Of a DNA stretch of 64,000 bases, positions 36,447 through 46,280 are shown piece after piece. Numbering within the stretch: position 1 is the stretch's first letter; every line of letters starts with the position of its first letter. Source of the DNA: Caldilineaceae bacterium (GTDB taxonomy: Bacteria > Chloroflexota > Anaerolineae > Caldilineales > Caldilineaceae); contig OY282376.1 of assembly GCA_958295845.1 (NCBI GenBank), positions 943,022-1,007,021 of the forward strand, written 5' to 3'. The translations under genes and the position numbers were made by a program. Under the pieces are notes generated by a model that was given only the letters and a program-made list of their open reading frames with translations, had not been told where the DNA came from and ran no database searches.

Positions 36447-36500
36447 CATTTGGGCTGTCGGGACTTTGGCCCTTCCTTCTGCGGCGGTAATCCCCCCACC
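36447..36500. repeat. Double-hairpin repeat, degenerate copy E
   Basis: TTGCATTTGGGCTGTCGGGACTTTGGCCC and GCGGCGGTAATCCCCCCACC keep the outline of the family, but both stems have mismatches, so this looks like an old copy. The rest of 36381-36794 holds the leader of the next operon and no gene. Confidence 0.6.
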
Positions 36501-36794
36501 GAAGGAAGCCAACCTAAGAGAGAGCCCTGCATCAGCGCACACTGTATCGGCCCAAATCCGTCACCAAGTTCCAGAAAGTCCCCGCAGTGGGACAAAACTA
36601 CCGTCCCGCGCCCCCGATTTCGGAAGGTTGACAAGACCTGCGCTTTCCCCCAAAATACCAGCCAGCCAAACAATCCATAATAGATAGATCCACCCCCAAC
36701 TATAGACCTTGCCAAACGCCTGATAGTATCGCACTTCCGTGAAACTCCAGTGCAGTTCTCTCCAAACCAATTTCAGCAAGGAGGAAGCAAAGTC

Positions 36795-38138
36795 ATGAAA
36801 AAGCTCTATCTTTTCGCAACTTTCGTCATGGTGATGGCAATCATGGTGTCGGCCTGCGCCGCGCCCGCGGCGCCGGCAGAGACCGGGGCAGTGGCAGAGG
36901 AAATGCCCGAGGAAGTCACCATCAGTATCATCACTGCCCAGGGCCCCCTGGCAGACGGCCTCGTCGCTCTGATCCCGCAGTTTGAAGAAGAAAACCCAGG
37001 CATCAAGGTCGAAGTCGCGCCTTTCCCCTGGACCACATTCTTCGAAAAGGTGATCTCGCTCGCGCGCACCGAGTCCGGTGAATTCGACGTCATCTTCGCC
37101 GACGATCCCTGGATGCCCAACATCGTCGACGGCGGGCTTTCCGTCAACCTGACCGAAGCCTACGGCGCAACCCGCGACGACGACGTACCCCAGGTCTCCT
37201 ACGACGTCTTCTCCTGGCCTCCCCCCTACGGTCCCATCCCCTTGGACTTCCAGACCGGTGAGCGCCCCGACCTGCACGCCCTGCCCATCCAGGGCAACGT
37301 CATCATGTTCTACATCCGTCAGGACATCCTTGACGAACTCGGACTCGATGCACCTGTAACCTGGGACGACGTATTGGCGATCGCCGAGCAAGTCCACTGT
37401 CCCGATTGCGACCCGCCCTTCTACGGCTACAACGTGCGCGGCGCAGCCGGCAGTGACGCCCTCGCCCTTCTGTGGTCGATGGGTGGCGGCATCTTCGACG
37501 ACGAATTCAATGTCATCCTCGATAACGAGGCCGGCTGCGATGCGCTCACGCTTTACGAGCAGCTGAGCAAATACCTGCCGCCGGGCGGCAATACCTACGG
37601 CACCACCGAAATGGTCGCCGAGGTCATCTCCGGGCGCGCCATGATGGGCATCGGCTGGCCTGGCGACGCCTACGCAGCCTTCGAGGACGAGACCGACTCC
37701 GACGTAGCCGGCAAGATGCTCTATCTGCCGCTGCCCGCCTCCGAAGTCGGCGCTCCCCATGTCTCCATGATGGGCCACTGGGGCCTGGTGATGAATGCCC
37801 ATTCCGAGAATAAAGACGCCACCTGGGCCTATATGGAGTGGATGCACTACAACCAGGAGCACGCCTTGGCTTACGCCCACGCCGGCGGCATCCCCTTCCG
37901 CAACTCCGTCTTCAACGACCCTGAACTGATCCTGGAAAAACCATGGTTCCCGGCACAGTTCGAGGCCCTTTTGGTCCCGCCGAAGTGGCGGCCCCGTAGC
38001 ACCCAGGCTACCGGAATCAGCCTCGCCATCCTCGGACCGGCCTTCAGCGCCGTCGGTGCCGGTGACATGACCGGCCAGGAAGCCTGCGAGCAGGCTGGCG
38101 CCGAAATCCGTCTTGAGATGGAGGGTGTTACCAACTAG
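36795..38138 (+). CDS. Sugar-binding lipoprotein of an ABC importer (third cassette)
   Basis: A protein of 447 residues from ATG 36795 (AAGGAGGAA upstream). Unlike the other sugar-binding proteins here it has a Sec-type lipoprotein leader (MKKLYLFATFVMVMAIMVSA then Cys) without twin arginines. The mature protein is a family 1 binding protein: EVTISIITAQGP, FDVIFADDPWMPNIVDGG, GNVIMFYIRQDILDELG, YGTTEMVAEVISGRAMMGIGW and a C-terminal helix pair. It delivers substrate to the two permeases and the ATPase that follow. Confidence 0.93.
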   Translation: MKKLYLFATFVMVMAIMVSACAAPAAPAETGAVAEEMPEEVTISIITAQGPLADGLVALIPQFEEENPGIKVEVAPFPWTTFFEKVISLARTESGEFDVIFADDPWMPNIVDGGLSVNLTEAYGATRDDDVPQVSYDVFSWPPPYGPIPLDFQTGERPDLHALPIQGNVIMFYIRQDILDELGLDAPVTWDDVLAIAEQVHCPDCDPPFYGYNVRGAAGSDALALLWSMGGGIFDDEFNVILDNEAGCDALTLYEQLSKYLPPGGNTYGTTEMVAEVISGRAMMGIGWPGDAYAAFEDETDSDVAGKMLYLPLPASEVGAPHVSMMGHWGLVMNAHSENKDATWAYMEWMHYNQEHALAYAHAGGIPFRNSVFNDPELILEKPWFPAQFEALLVPPKWRPRSTQATGISLAILGPAFSAVGAGDMTGQEACEQAGAEIRLEMEGVTN

Positions 38139-38151
38139 AATGACTTCTGAA

Positions 38152-38185
38152 GAGAGAGGAGCGAGATCCCCCTCACTCCTCTCTC
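38152..38185 (+). terminator. Intercistronic hairpin after the third binding protein
   Basis: GAGAGAGGAGCGAG pairs with CTCACTCCTCTCTC (one mismatch in 14) around a 6-base loop, directly after the stop at 38138 and ahead of the first permease. No T-run follows, so partial termination or 3' protection is likely. Confidence 0.55.
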
Positions 38186-38254
38186 CCTATACCCACCCTC
38201 AAACATGGATGTCTAGAGTCGCCTTCAATAACTACCGCTCCAAGGAGGGCATCG

Positions 38255-39211
38255 TTGACCGTACAGCAGACCGTTAGTCCCCTGCCAGGCCAGGGCACAA
38301 ATAGCGTAACCTCACAGCCGCCGCCCCCCGAGGGCATGTGGTCCGAATTATTCCGCTATCGCGACAACCGCCTCGGCGTATTTCTGATCGTGCCCAGTCT
38401 CCTGACTTTGGTTCTAATCCAGTTCTATCCCATCGTCTACAATATCTGGCTGATCCTCACCAGCGAGAAAGGTGAGTGGATCGGCCTGGCCAACCTCTCC
38501 CGGCTTACCCGCGACACCATCTTCCACGGCGCCCTGATTTTCAGCCTCAAGATGGGCATCGTAGTCGTTCCCATGTGCCTGCTTGTCGGCCTGGGACTGG
38601 CCCTTCTTGTGCACAGCGACTACGCCGGCCGCAAGGCCATCTGGATCTCCATCCTTATTATTCCACTCATGGTCTCCGAAATCGTCGCCGGTATGATGTG
38701 GAAGATCATGTACCACCCCACCTTGGGACTGGTAAACGTGCCGCTCGTCGCCCTCGGCTTGGAACCGATCATCTGGCTCCAGAAGGCCGATACTGCCTTT
38801 ATCGCCATCTGTGTCGTCGAAGTCTGGCGCATCAGCCCCCTGGCATTCCTGCTTCTATACGCCGGCCTCAACCAGGTCCCCCGCGACATCTACGAGGCCG
38901 CCGCCGTCGATGGCGCAACCCGCTGGCGCGCCTTCTGGGACATGACCCTCCCTTATATCAGGCCAATGTTCGCCATCGCCACCATTCTCGTCTTTGTCTG
39001 GTCCACCCGCACCATCGGCACCATTGCCGCCACCACCCAGGGTGGCCCCGGCCGCGCCACCTGGAACCTGTCCTGGTACATCTACGGCATGTCCTTCCAG
39101 CGGCTCAAGCCCCATTACGCCTCTGCCGCGGTGCTCGTCATGCTGCTGATGACCTATATAGCCGGCACACTTTTTGTCAGATACCTGTGGGTGGAGCGCA
39201 GCAGTCGATGA
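38255..39211 (+). CDS. Sugar ABC transporter permease, MalF type (third cassette)
   Basis: A protein of 318 residues starting with TTG, supported by AAGGAGGG 5-7 bases upstream. The N-terminal 35 residues are Pro-rich and cytoplasmic; six helices follow, the first in LGVFLIVPSLLTLVLIQFYP. The EAA loop is DIYEAAAVDGATRWRAFWDMTLP. It pairs with the 39246 protein, whose start is 34 bp downstream of this stop. Confidence 0.93.
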   Translation: MTVQQTVSPLPGQGTNSVTSQPPPPEGMWSELFRYRDNRLGVFLIVPSLLTLVLIQFYPIVYNIWLILTSEKGEWIGLANLSRLTRDTIFHGALIFSLKMGIVVVPMCLLVGLGLALLVHSDYAGRKAIWISILIIPLMVSEIVAGMMWKIMYHPTLGLVNVPLVALGLEPIIWLQKADTAFIAICVVEVWRISPLAFLLLYAGLNQVPRDIYEAAAVDGATRWRAFWDMTLPYIRPMFAIATILVFVWSTRTIGTIAATTQGGPGRATWNLSWYIYGMSFQRLKPHYASAAVLVMLLMTYIAGTLFVRYLWVERSSR

Positions 39212-39245
39212 ACTCGAACAATGCTTAACATAGGAGTGTAGGCAG

Positions 39246-40154
39246 ATGGCACAAACTGAAGCAAGTGGGACAGCAGCCAACGAGCCCGCGCCCCAGCCGG
39301 TTGCAATGGCCGCGCACGAGAACCGTTTCAACCTGCGCAAACTGTTCGTTGTCGTCGTCCTCTACCTCGCCGCCTTCTGGACCCTCGTCCCCATGTACTG
39401 GGTCGCCATCTCTTCCATCAAATCTTTGCGCGACCTCGCCCACATCCCCCCGCGTTTCTTCCCAACAGATCCTCGTCTCGACGCCTGGGTGACCATCTTT
39501 GAACGCCGCATTCTCGAGAACGTCTACAACAGTCTTGTCGTTGCCACATTGGCAACCATCATCTGCCTCATTATCGCAGTCCCCGCCGCCTACGCCGCCA
39601 CTAGGATGCGCCTGCCCTTCAAGTTCGTCGCCATCGTCGTCGGCCTGATGGGCCTCGTCGCGCTCCTGCCCCCCATCGCCTCCGCCATTCCCCTCTTCCT
39701 CCTCGGCAGTGATCTTGGCATTATCGACGAAAAATACACCCTCATCATCCTTTATACCGTTCTCAACACTGCCTTCGCCGTTTGGGTCCTGCGCGGCACC
39801 TTCATGGACGTCCCCATGGACGTTGAGGAAGCCGCCCTCATGGATGGCGATACACGTTTCGGCGCCGTGCGCAGAATCCTCCTGCCGCTGATCTTCCCCA
39901 GCCTCTTTTCTATCGCCATCCTGCTGTTTATCTTCAACTGGAACGAATACATCATCGCCCTCTACTTCGTGAATTCCATGAAAACCATGACACTTCCGAT
40001 CGCAATCCAGGCGCAGATTCCACAGCACGAGCTCGACTGGGGCGTGGTCAGCGCCGCCGGCACGATCGCAGTTTTTCCCGTGTTGGTCGCAGCCTTTACC
40101 TTACAGAGATTCCTCGTGCGCGGGCTGACCTTTGGCGTCGCCAGCGGCCAGTGA
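39246..40154 (+). CDS. Sugar ABC transporter permease, MalG type (third cassette)
   Basis: A protein of 302 residues with a cytoplasmic N-terminal tail and six membrane helices (first in LFVVVVLYLAAFWTLVPMYW). The EAA loop is DVEEAALMDGDTRFGAVRRILLP, and the C-terminus FTLQRFLVRGLTFGV is typical. It completes the inner-membrane channel with the 38255 protein and lies directly ahead of the ATPase gene. Confidence 0.94.
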   Translation: MAQTEASGTAANEPAPQPVAMAAHENRFNLRKLFVVVVLYLAAFWTLVPMYWVAISSIKSLRDLAHIPPRFFPTDPRLDAWVTIFERRILENVYNSLVVATLATIICLIIAVPAAYAATRMRLPFKFVAIVVGLMGLVALLPPIASAIPLFLLGSDLGIIDEKYTLIILYTVLNTAFAVWVLRGTFMDVPMDVEEAALMDGDTRFGAVRRILLPLIFPSLFSIAILLFIFNWNEYIIALYFVNSMKTMTLPIAIQAQIPQHELDWGVVSAAGTIAVFPVLVAAFTLQRFLVRGLTFGVASGQ

Positions 40155-40252
40155 CATGTGCCCAATGCCGTCTGCCTCACCGTAAGGCGCTGGCGCCCCG
40201 TCCACCAGTTTTACGTGAACGCTGACTTCCGAATACAGAAGGAGAGTTAACA

Positions 40253-41335
40253 TTGGCGGAAGTAAGAATAGAAGGTCTGACAAAGTACTTCGGCGATACC
40301 TGCGCCGTCAATCAACTCAATCTCCTCGTCAGGGATGGTGACCTGGTCGTCCTGCTCGGCCCCTCCGGCTGCGGCAAGACCACCACTATGCGCTGCGTAG
40401 CCGGTCTGGAGCGCCCAACCTACGGCGATATCTACATCGGCGACACGCGCGTCAACGACCTCGAACCGCGCGAGCGCGACGTCGCCCTTGTCTTCCAGAG
40501 CTATGCCCTCTACCCCCACTTCACCGCTTTCGACAACATCGCCTATCCCTTGCGCCTGCGTAAGACGCCAAAAGAGGAGATGGAGCGCAGAGTCCGCGAC
40601 GTAGCCGAAATGCTGGGCATCACGCATACCCTGGACCGGCCCCCGGGCCTCTGCTCCGGCGGCGAGCAGCAGCGCATCGCCCTCGGCAGAGCCATCGTCC
40701 GCGAGCCTGTCGTTTTCCTCATGGACGAGCCGCTCTCCAATATCGACGCCCTCCTGCGCGTCTACATGCGCGCCGAAATCAAGCGCCTGCAGCACGAACT
40801 GGGCACGACCATGATCTACGTGACCCACGATCAGGTCGAAGGCATGACGATGGCCGATCAGATCGCGGTCATGAACGAAGGCACCCTGCAGCAGCTGGGC
40901 ACCCCCAGCGAAATCTACGACTTGCCGGCCAACAACTTCGTCGCCCGCTTCGTCGGCTCGACACCCATGAACTTCGTCCCCGGCGCCCTGCACAAGGAGA
41001 ACGGACAGACAGTCCACAAAAGCGACCAATTCGTCATTCCAGTTGGCGCCGAAATGGCCGACCGCGCCGCCGAACTCTGTCCCAGCGGCAAGTGTACACT
41101 CGGAGTCCGCCCCGAAGATATCCACTTCACCACCAATGGCGAAGGCGATAACCAGGCCAGGGTCTTCCTGCTGGAGCCGCTCGGCTCCGAGACGATTCTC
41201 GACATTGAAAAAGAAGGCCTCCTTCTCAAGGTCAAAGACGTTGCCTCAACCCAGGTGCGCGAGGATGACATCCTCAGCCTCACCTTCAACCGCTTTCACC
41301 TCTTCGACGACGACACAGGCGCAGCCATTCGCTGA
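40253..41335 (+). CDS. ugpC: Sugar ABC transporter ATPase, MalK/UgpC type
   Basis: A protein of 360 residues from TTG 40253 (GGAGAG upstream). Walker A GPSGCGKTT (36-44), Q-loop FQSYALYPH, signature CSGGEQQR (Cys for the usual Leu), Walker B VVFLMDEPLSN and switch His in YVTHDQ are all intact. The C-terminal ~120 residues form the OB-type regulatory domain (TLGVRPEDIHF). It is the only ABC ATPase gene in the window, although five importer cassettes are present, so it may power several of them in the manner of shared MsmX/MsiK-type ATPases; that is inference. Confidence 0.94.
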   Translation: MAEVRIEGLTKYFGDTCAVNQLNLLVRDGDLVVLLGPSGCGKTTTMRCVAGLERPTYGDIYIGDTRVNDLEPRERDVALVFQSYALYPHFTAFDNIAYPLRLRKTPKEEMERRVRDVAEMLGITHTLDRPPGLCSGGEQQRIALGRAIVREPVVFLMDEPLSNIDALLRVYMRAEIKRLQHELGTTMIYVTHDQVEGMTMADQIAVMNEGTLQQLGTPSEIYDLPANNFVARFVGSTPMNFVPGALHKENGQTVHKSDQFVIPVGAEMADRAAELCPSGKCTLGVRPEDIHFTTNGEGDNQARVFLLEPLGSETILDIEKEGLLLKVKDVASTQVREDDILSLTFNRFHLFDDDTGAAIR

Positions 41336-41457
41336 GCCAGGCCACGAAAAACTGCGCGCCAGGCAAGGCTGTGCGGCGCCTCCCCCCTTGCCATGTCCCC
41401 AGTCGATTGGTATACAGGTTTCCAGGCACTCGCAAAAATTCCACGAAATGAGGAATA

Positions 41458-42378
41458 ATGTCTGAAGTACAAATTGGCAGCGCTCCCATCAGTTGGGACG
41501 TCCTTTCCTTCGGCGGCAGCAAGACCAGCGGACTCAGTTTTGACCAAATGCTGGACGGCATCGCAGCGGCCGGATACGAGGGCACAGAAATTAGCACGAA
41601 CGGCTTCTTCCCCGCCGACGCTGAGTCCCTGCGCGCCAAATTGGAGGAAAGAAACCTGACGGCGGCCTCCTCCTATGTAGCCCTGCCGCTGGGAGAGGAA
41701 GGAGCGCTCGACTCGATGCTTGAGCAGGTGCAAACTGTCGGTGCACTGCTGGCCCAATTCAATGTCTCCGAAATCATCATCGCCGGCAACACCATGCCCA
41801 GCCGCCTCGAAGTCGCCGGCTTCGTCGCCGCCGATGGCAGCGAAGGCTGGACCGACGCCGAATGGAAGCGCGCCGCCAACCAGCTGGAAGCCGTCGCCAC
41901 CCACTGCAAAGAACACTTCAACCTGAAGACCGTCTTCCATCATCACACCGGCACCTATGTCGAGACCCCCGCCGAGGTTGAACGCATCATGGAAATGACC
42001 GACCCGGAACTGGTCGGACTCTGCCTCGATACCGGCCATTACCATTTCGGCGGTGGCGACGTCGTCGCCGCCACGAAGCAATACGCCGACCGCATCGGGT
42101 ATCTCCACATCAAAGACGTGTGGCCGGAAAAACTGGACAAGGTGAGAAGGGAACGGATCCACATGCGGGAGGCCTGGGCCATGGACATCTTCGCCGAGCT
42201 GGGTCGAGGCGCTATCGACTTTCCCGCCTTCTTCGACCTGCTGCGCACGCAAGGCTACCAGGGCTGGATGATCGTCGAACAGGACTCCGTCGGTCGCTCA
42301 CAACGCGACCCGAGCTGGTCGCCGGTCGAAAGCGCCAGGATGAGCCGCGACTATCTCCGCGACGTTCTCCAAGTCTGA
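41458..42378 (+). CDS. IolE-like sugar isomerase/dehydratase TIM-barrel protein
   Basis: A protein of 306 residues. The opening [14 protein letters not shown], then [57 protein letters not shown] and [20 protein letters not shown] match the 2-keto-myo-inositol dehydratase (IolE) and related isomerase family, with metal ligands Glu, Asp, His and Glu in the expected order. It acts in the cytoplasm on a keto-sugar or cyclitol. It follows the importer ATPase by 122 bp and may process the imported sugar. Confidence 0.87.
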   Translation: MSEVQIGSAPISWDVLSFGGSKTSGLSFDQMLDGIAAAGYEGTEISTNGFFPADAESLRAKLEERNLTAASSYVALPLGEEGALDSMLEQVQTVGALLAQFNVSEIIIAGNTMPSRLEVAGFVAADGSEGWTDAEWKRAANQLEAVATHCKEHFNLKTVFHHHTGTYVETPAEVERIMEMTDPELVGLCLDTGHYHFGGGDVVAATKQYADRIGYLHIKDVWPEKLDKVRRERIHMREAWAMDIFAELGRGAIDFPAFFDLLRTQGYQGWMIVEQDSVGRSQRDPSWSPVESARMSRDYLRDVLQV

Positions 42379-42458
42379 GCCAGACTCCAGCCGCTCCCGC
42401 AAACACCTATTCCCGCAACGGCCAGAACGCTACACGCAATTCAGTCAAGGAAATGTCA

Positions 42459-43934
42459 ATGGCTAAGGTATCTGAGCACCTGAACCTTCTGCTCGAGGAA
42501 ATGGCGGACTGGGAGAAACCGGAATATGTCATCGCCAGCCTGACGCACCTCGTGGACATCCACCCCGAACTGCTGCAACACTCCTTTACCTATGAGGTGC
42601 TTGGCCGCGCCTACGGACGGCAAGACAACAAACCCCTCGCCGCCGAAATCTTCGAGATGGCCCTGAAGCTGGACCCAACCCGCGCCCAGGCCAGCGACTG
42701 GTACAACCAGGTGCGCCAATGCGAAGACGTCAACTACGACGAAGCGCACGTGCCCGCATACCAACTGCCAGATCCCCTGCGCCTCGCCGACGGCCGCCCG
42801 GTTACCGACGCCGAGACGTGGCGCAACGAGCGCCGCCCCGAACTGCTGCGCCTCTTCGAGGAACACGTCTACGGTAAAGCCCCTGGCCGGCCCGAAGCCA
42901 TGACCTTCGAAGTCACCTCCGTTGACGAAAATGCCCTTGACGGCCGGGCCACGCGCAAAGAGATCTCAGTCTACTTCACCGGCCGCCGCGAAGATCACAG
43001 AATGGACATTCTCGTCTATCTGCCCAACGCCCCGACAAAACCCGTGCCCTCCTTCCTCGTCCCCAACTTCCAGGGCAACCAGTCCGTCCATAGCGATCCC
43101 GGCATCACCATCTCACAGCAGTGGATGCGCAACCGCTTCGACCGCGGCATACGCAACCACCGCGCCACCGAGGCCAGCCGCGGAACAGCCCTCTCGCGCT
43201 GGCCGGTCGAACGCATTCTCGAGCGCGGCTACGCCCTCGCGACCATCTACTACGGCGACCTCGACCCCGACTATGATGACGGCTTCCAGAACGGCGTCCA
43301 TCCCCTCTTCTACAAAGCCGGTCAAACCAGGCCGGCCGCCAACGAGTGGGGGGCCATCGGCGCCTGGGCCTGGGGCTTGCGCCGGGCGCTCGACTACCTG
43401 GAGACCGACGACGACATAGACCACACACGCGTAGCCGTCATGGGCCAGTCCCGCCTCGGAAAAACCGCGCTCTGGGCCGGCGCCCAGGACGAACGCTTCG
43501 CCCTCGTTATCCCCAACAATTCGGGCTGTGGCGGCACCGCCCTCTTCCGCCGCCGCTTCGGCGAAACCGCCCGCCATGCCAACGTCACCTATCCCCACTG
43601 GTTCTGCGAAAACTTCAAACGCTACAACGACAAAGAAGACGAGCTGCCCGTCGACCAGCACATGCTCATCGCCCTCGTCGCCCCCCGCCCCGTCTACACT
43701 GTCAGCGCCGACGAAGACCTCTGGGCCGACCCCCACGGCGAGTTCCAGGGAGCCCTCCACGCCGACCCCGTCTACCGCCTGCTCGGCACCGAAGGCATCG
43801 CCGTCGACGAATTGCCGCCCGTCAACCAGCCCGTCAGGAGTATCATCGGCTACCACATCCGCACCGGCAAGCACGATGTGACCGACTACGACTGGGAACG
43901 CTACATGGACTTCGCCGACATCCACGTTCGCTAG
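42459..43934 (+). CDS. TPR-like domain fused to CE15-type (glucuronoyl) esterase
   Basis: A protein of 491 residues from ATG 42459 (AAGGAA upstream; ATG 42453 is too close to it). Residues ~1-90 are helical with a TPR-like pair ([20 protein letters not shown] followed by [14 protein letters not shown]). From ~100 on it is an alpha/beta hydrolase of the carbohydrate esterase 15/acetylxylan esterase-like type: FLVPNFQGN, nucleophile Ser331 in [40 protein letters not shown] and His472 in [14 protein letters not shown]15 enzymes cleave glucuronoyl esters that join lignin to xylan. No signal peptide is present, so this one would act inside the cell. Confidence 0.85.
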   Translation: MAKVSEHLNLLLEEMADWEKPEYVIASLTHLVDIHPELLQHSFTYEVLGRAYGRQDNKPLAAEIFEMALKLDPTRAQASDWYNQVRQCEDVNYDEAHVPAYQLPDPLRLADGRPVTDAETWRNERRPELLRLFEEHVYGKAPGRPEAMTFEVTSVDENALDGRATRKEISVYFTGRREDHRMDILVYLPNAPTKPVPSFLVPNFQGNQSVHSDPGITISQQWMRNRFDRGIRNHRATEASRGTALSRWPVERILERGYALATIYYGDLDPDYDDGFQNGVHPLFYKAGQTRPAANEWGAIGAWAWGLRRALDYLETDDDIDHTRVAVMGQSRLGKTALWAGAQDERFALVIPNNSGCGGTALFRRRFGETARHANVTYPHWFCENFKRYNDKEDELPVDQHMLIALVAPRPVYTVSADEDLWADPHGEFQGALHADPVYRLLGTEGIAVDELPPVNQPVRSIIGYHIRTGKHDVTDYDWERYMDFADIHVR

Positions 43935-44138
43935 GCATTACGAGCGGCTGAACCCGTTGCACCAGGGAATGCCGGTCGCGGCGGCATAGACGCGCCAGTT
44001 CCTACATGACCTAGACTGAGTGCATCTGACGCGCAAGGGTGGGGATGTTCTTACTTATCCTGCGATGTCGTGGAAGCTCGGACTGAAACAACGGAGATCG
44101 CTGTTGTTGGTTTGAGCCGACTGTCTCTGCCCGAAATT

Positions 44139-45389
44139 CTAAGCCCGATATGAATCGGCCACCTTGCGCAACGCCTCCTCAATTCCATACACATCTTCCT
44201 GCGTGAAGAATTCGCTCCATGTGATGACGATATGTGTAGCCAAACCTCGTTCAGCGTTTGGGCACATTCCCTTGTAATAGCGCTCCCGGTCGTCATACAC
44301 GGCTCTTGGAAACGCGTACTCCGGATTTCTCGGCGGGGCCGGATCCAAAAAGGCAGGATGGTCATACAGTAAATAGTAGTCCTTTGGCATGCAGGACACG
44401 CCCTCTGCCTGCAGAGCGCGGGCAAAGGCGTAAGTGTCCACCGCAAAAGCGCCCTCTTCCATCGTCACTGCGTAGAGCCAGTAAGCGTGCCTCGCTTCGT
44501 CAATGATGAGCGGCGGACTGAGTCCGGGAATATCACGAATCAGTCTGTCGAGCAGTTGACCGCTCTCCCTCCGCCGGCGCACTATGTCATCCAGCTTGTC
44601 TAGCTGCACCATTCCCACCGCCGCGCCCAAGGGATTCATTCGATAGTTCAGTCCGAGTCCAACGTGCGTTCGGAAGAATATACCCCCTTTTGTTCCTTCC
44701 TCTTCACCGCGCCCAACGCTGAATAACTCCGCTCGCTTCGCATACGCATCGTTGTTCGTCATCACTATGCCGCCGGTGATCGTCGTCATATGTTTGCCAG
44801 TGATGAAGCTGAAGACCCCAATGTCTCCAATAGACCCCACCCTTCGCCCTTTGTATTCAGCGAAGTGCGCCTGCGCGCAATCCTCGATGATGGGAACATT
44901 ATGACGACGGCCAATATCCATCAATTCGTCCAGTGGTGCCGGCTGACCGTAAAGATGGACGGCTACAATCGCCTTCGTCCGATCCGTGATCTTGGACTCA
45001 ACATCGACAGGATCGATGTTGTAGGTTTGCAAATTTACGTCGGCAAAGATCGGAATAGCGTTGTGCGCGAGGATTCCTTTCACCGAACCCACATCGCTGA
45101 TGGCAGGAAGGATCACCTCATCGCCGGGCTCGACGCCGGCAGCCACAACGCCAACGTGAACGGCTGCAGTTCCTGAATCTACCGCGACCCCGTGGCGCAC
45201 ACCATGGGCCTGTGTGAAAGCCTTGCAGAATGTACCAATTGGATCGCCGCTCACCCCATCGCGAATAAGTGCTGCCACCGCATGCGCCTCTTCCGCGCCG
45301 ACTTTGCGTACGCCCAGATTCTGGCCGATTGGTTCAGAAAATACAGGCGTCCCACCGTCAATCGCCAGCTGTGCAGTTGTCCCCTTCAT
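44139..45389 (-). CDS. DegT/DnrJ/EryC1/StrS-family aminotransferase (first of three)
   Basis: A protein of 416 residues with GAGGGGG 7 bases before the ATG. PLP-binding marks: AVDSGTAAVHVGVVAAGVEPGDEV near the N-terminus, IIEDCAQAHFAEYKGRRVGSIG with the cofactor Asp, and FSFITGKHMTT with the Schiff-base Lys. Family members transfer an amino group to keto-sugars or dehydrate them. It is the last gene of a minus-strand set: DegT (48847), binding protein, two permeases, then this gene 42 bp after the last permease. An importer bracketed by two such genes suggests use of an aminosugar or aminocyclitol. Confidence 0.92.
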   Translation of the reverse strand: MKGTTAQLAIDGGTPVFSEPIGQNLGVRKVGAEEAHAVAALIRDGVSGDPIGTFCKAFTQAHGVRHGVAVDSGTAAVHVGVVAAGVEPGDEVILPAISDVGSVKGILAHNAIPIFADVNLQTYNIDPVDVESKITDRTKAIVAVHLYGQPAPLDELMDIGRRHNVPIIEDCAQAHFAEYKGRRVGSIGDIGVFSFITGKHMTTITGGIVMTNNDAYAKRAELFSVGRGEEEGTKGGIFFRTHVGLGLNYRMNPLGAAVGMVQLDKLDDIVRRRRESGQLLDRLIRDIPGLSPPLIIDEARHAYWLYAVTMEEGAFAVDTYAFARALQAEGVSCMPKDYYLLYDHPAFLDPAPPRNPEYAFPRAVYDDRERYYKGMCPNAERGLATHIVITWSEFFTQEDVYGIEEALRKVADSYRA

Positions 45390-45431
45390 CTTGTTCGCCC
45401 CCTCGATCCTCGCTCAAAAGCCCGGATAAAA

Positions 45432-46280
45432 CTATCGACCGCCAAATCCTGTCATATGTATGCCGCGGATGAAATATCTTTGCATTGAGAAAAACAGCGC
45501 GAGTATCGGGGCAAGCATCAGGATCGATGCCGCCATCAGCAGGTTCCAATCCGTGCCTGTCCGGCTCATGAAGAAGCGCAATCCAAGTGCAAGCGTGCGC
45601 AGATCAACTGAATTGGTGTATATCAGCGGCCCCAGAAAGTCATTCCAATGACTAAGGACGGAAAAGATCGTCACCGCCCCCAGCACCGGACCCGAAATCG
45701 GCAAAATGACCTGCCAGTATATACGCACATAAACCGCCCCGTCCATCAACGCCGCTTCATCCAACTCCAACGGAATCGTTCTGAAGTACTGGCGAATGAG
45801 GAACACATAGAACGCATTGACACCGAACCAAAACGGTACAATGAGGGGCAACAGCGTATCAATCCACCCAAGTAGTTTGAACAAAATGAAGGAGGGAATC
45901 AAGCGGACTACATCAGGCAGCATCAGCGTAGAGAGAAGTACGATAAACCAGAAGTCACGACCCCGGAAACGAATTCGGGCAAAGCCAAACGCCACGAATG
46001 AGCTTGTCAGAACCGTCCCTAACGTGGCCGCAAGGGTGATTACAACACTATTGCGAGTATAGAGAAAGAAAGGATGTCCAGGGCGCGTGACGGCGTCGAT
46101 GTAGTTGCTCCATACGACCGGCCGCGGAATTAATTCCGGAGGGAAGGTAAACTCTGTGCCCGGCATCTTCAGAGAGGTTGACAACATCCATCCAAGCGGG
46201 ATGAAACAGATCACGCCGCCAGCGATCAACAGAGCATAGCGTAGTGTGTTGGACACCAAAAAGGATGAGAAAGGTCTCAT
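45432..46280 (-). CDS. Sugar ABC transporter permease, MalG type (fourth cassette)
   Basis: A protein of 282 residues from ATG 46280, which overlaps the upstream stop as ATGA. Six helices, the first in LRYALLIAGGVICFIPLGWM; EAA loop LDEAALMDGAVYVRIYWQVILP; C-terminus FSMQRYFIRGIHMTGFGG. It pairs with the MalF-type protein coded just upstream and serves the binding protein at 47365. Confidence 0.93.
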   Translation of the reverse strand: MRPFSSFLVSNTLRYALLIAGGVICFIPLGWMLSTSLKMPGTEFTFPPELIPRPVVWSNYIDAVTRPGHPFFLYTRNSVVITLAATLGTVLTSSFVAFGFARIRFRGRDFWFIVLLSTLMLPDVVRLIPSFILFKLLGWIDTLLPLIVPFWFGVNAFYVFLIRQYFRTIPLELDEAALMDGAVYVRIYWQVILPISGPVLGAVTIFSVLSHWNDFLGPLIYTNSVDLRTLALGLRFFMSRTGTDWNLLMAASILMLAPILALFFSMQRYFIRGIHMTGFGGR

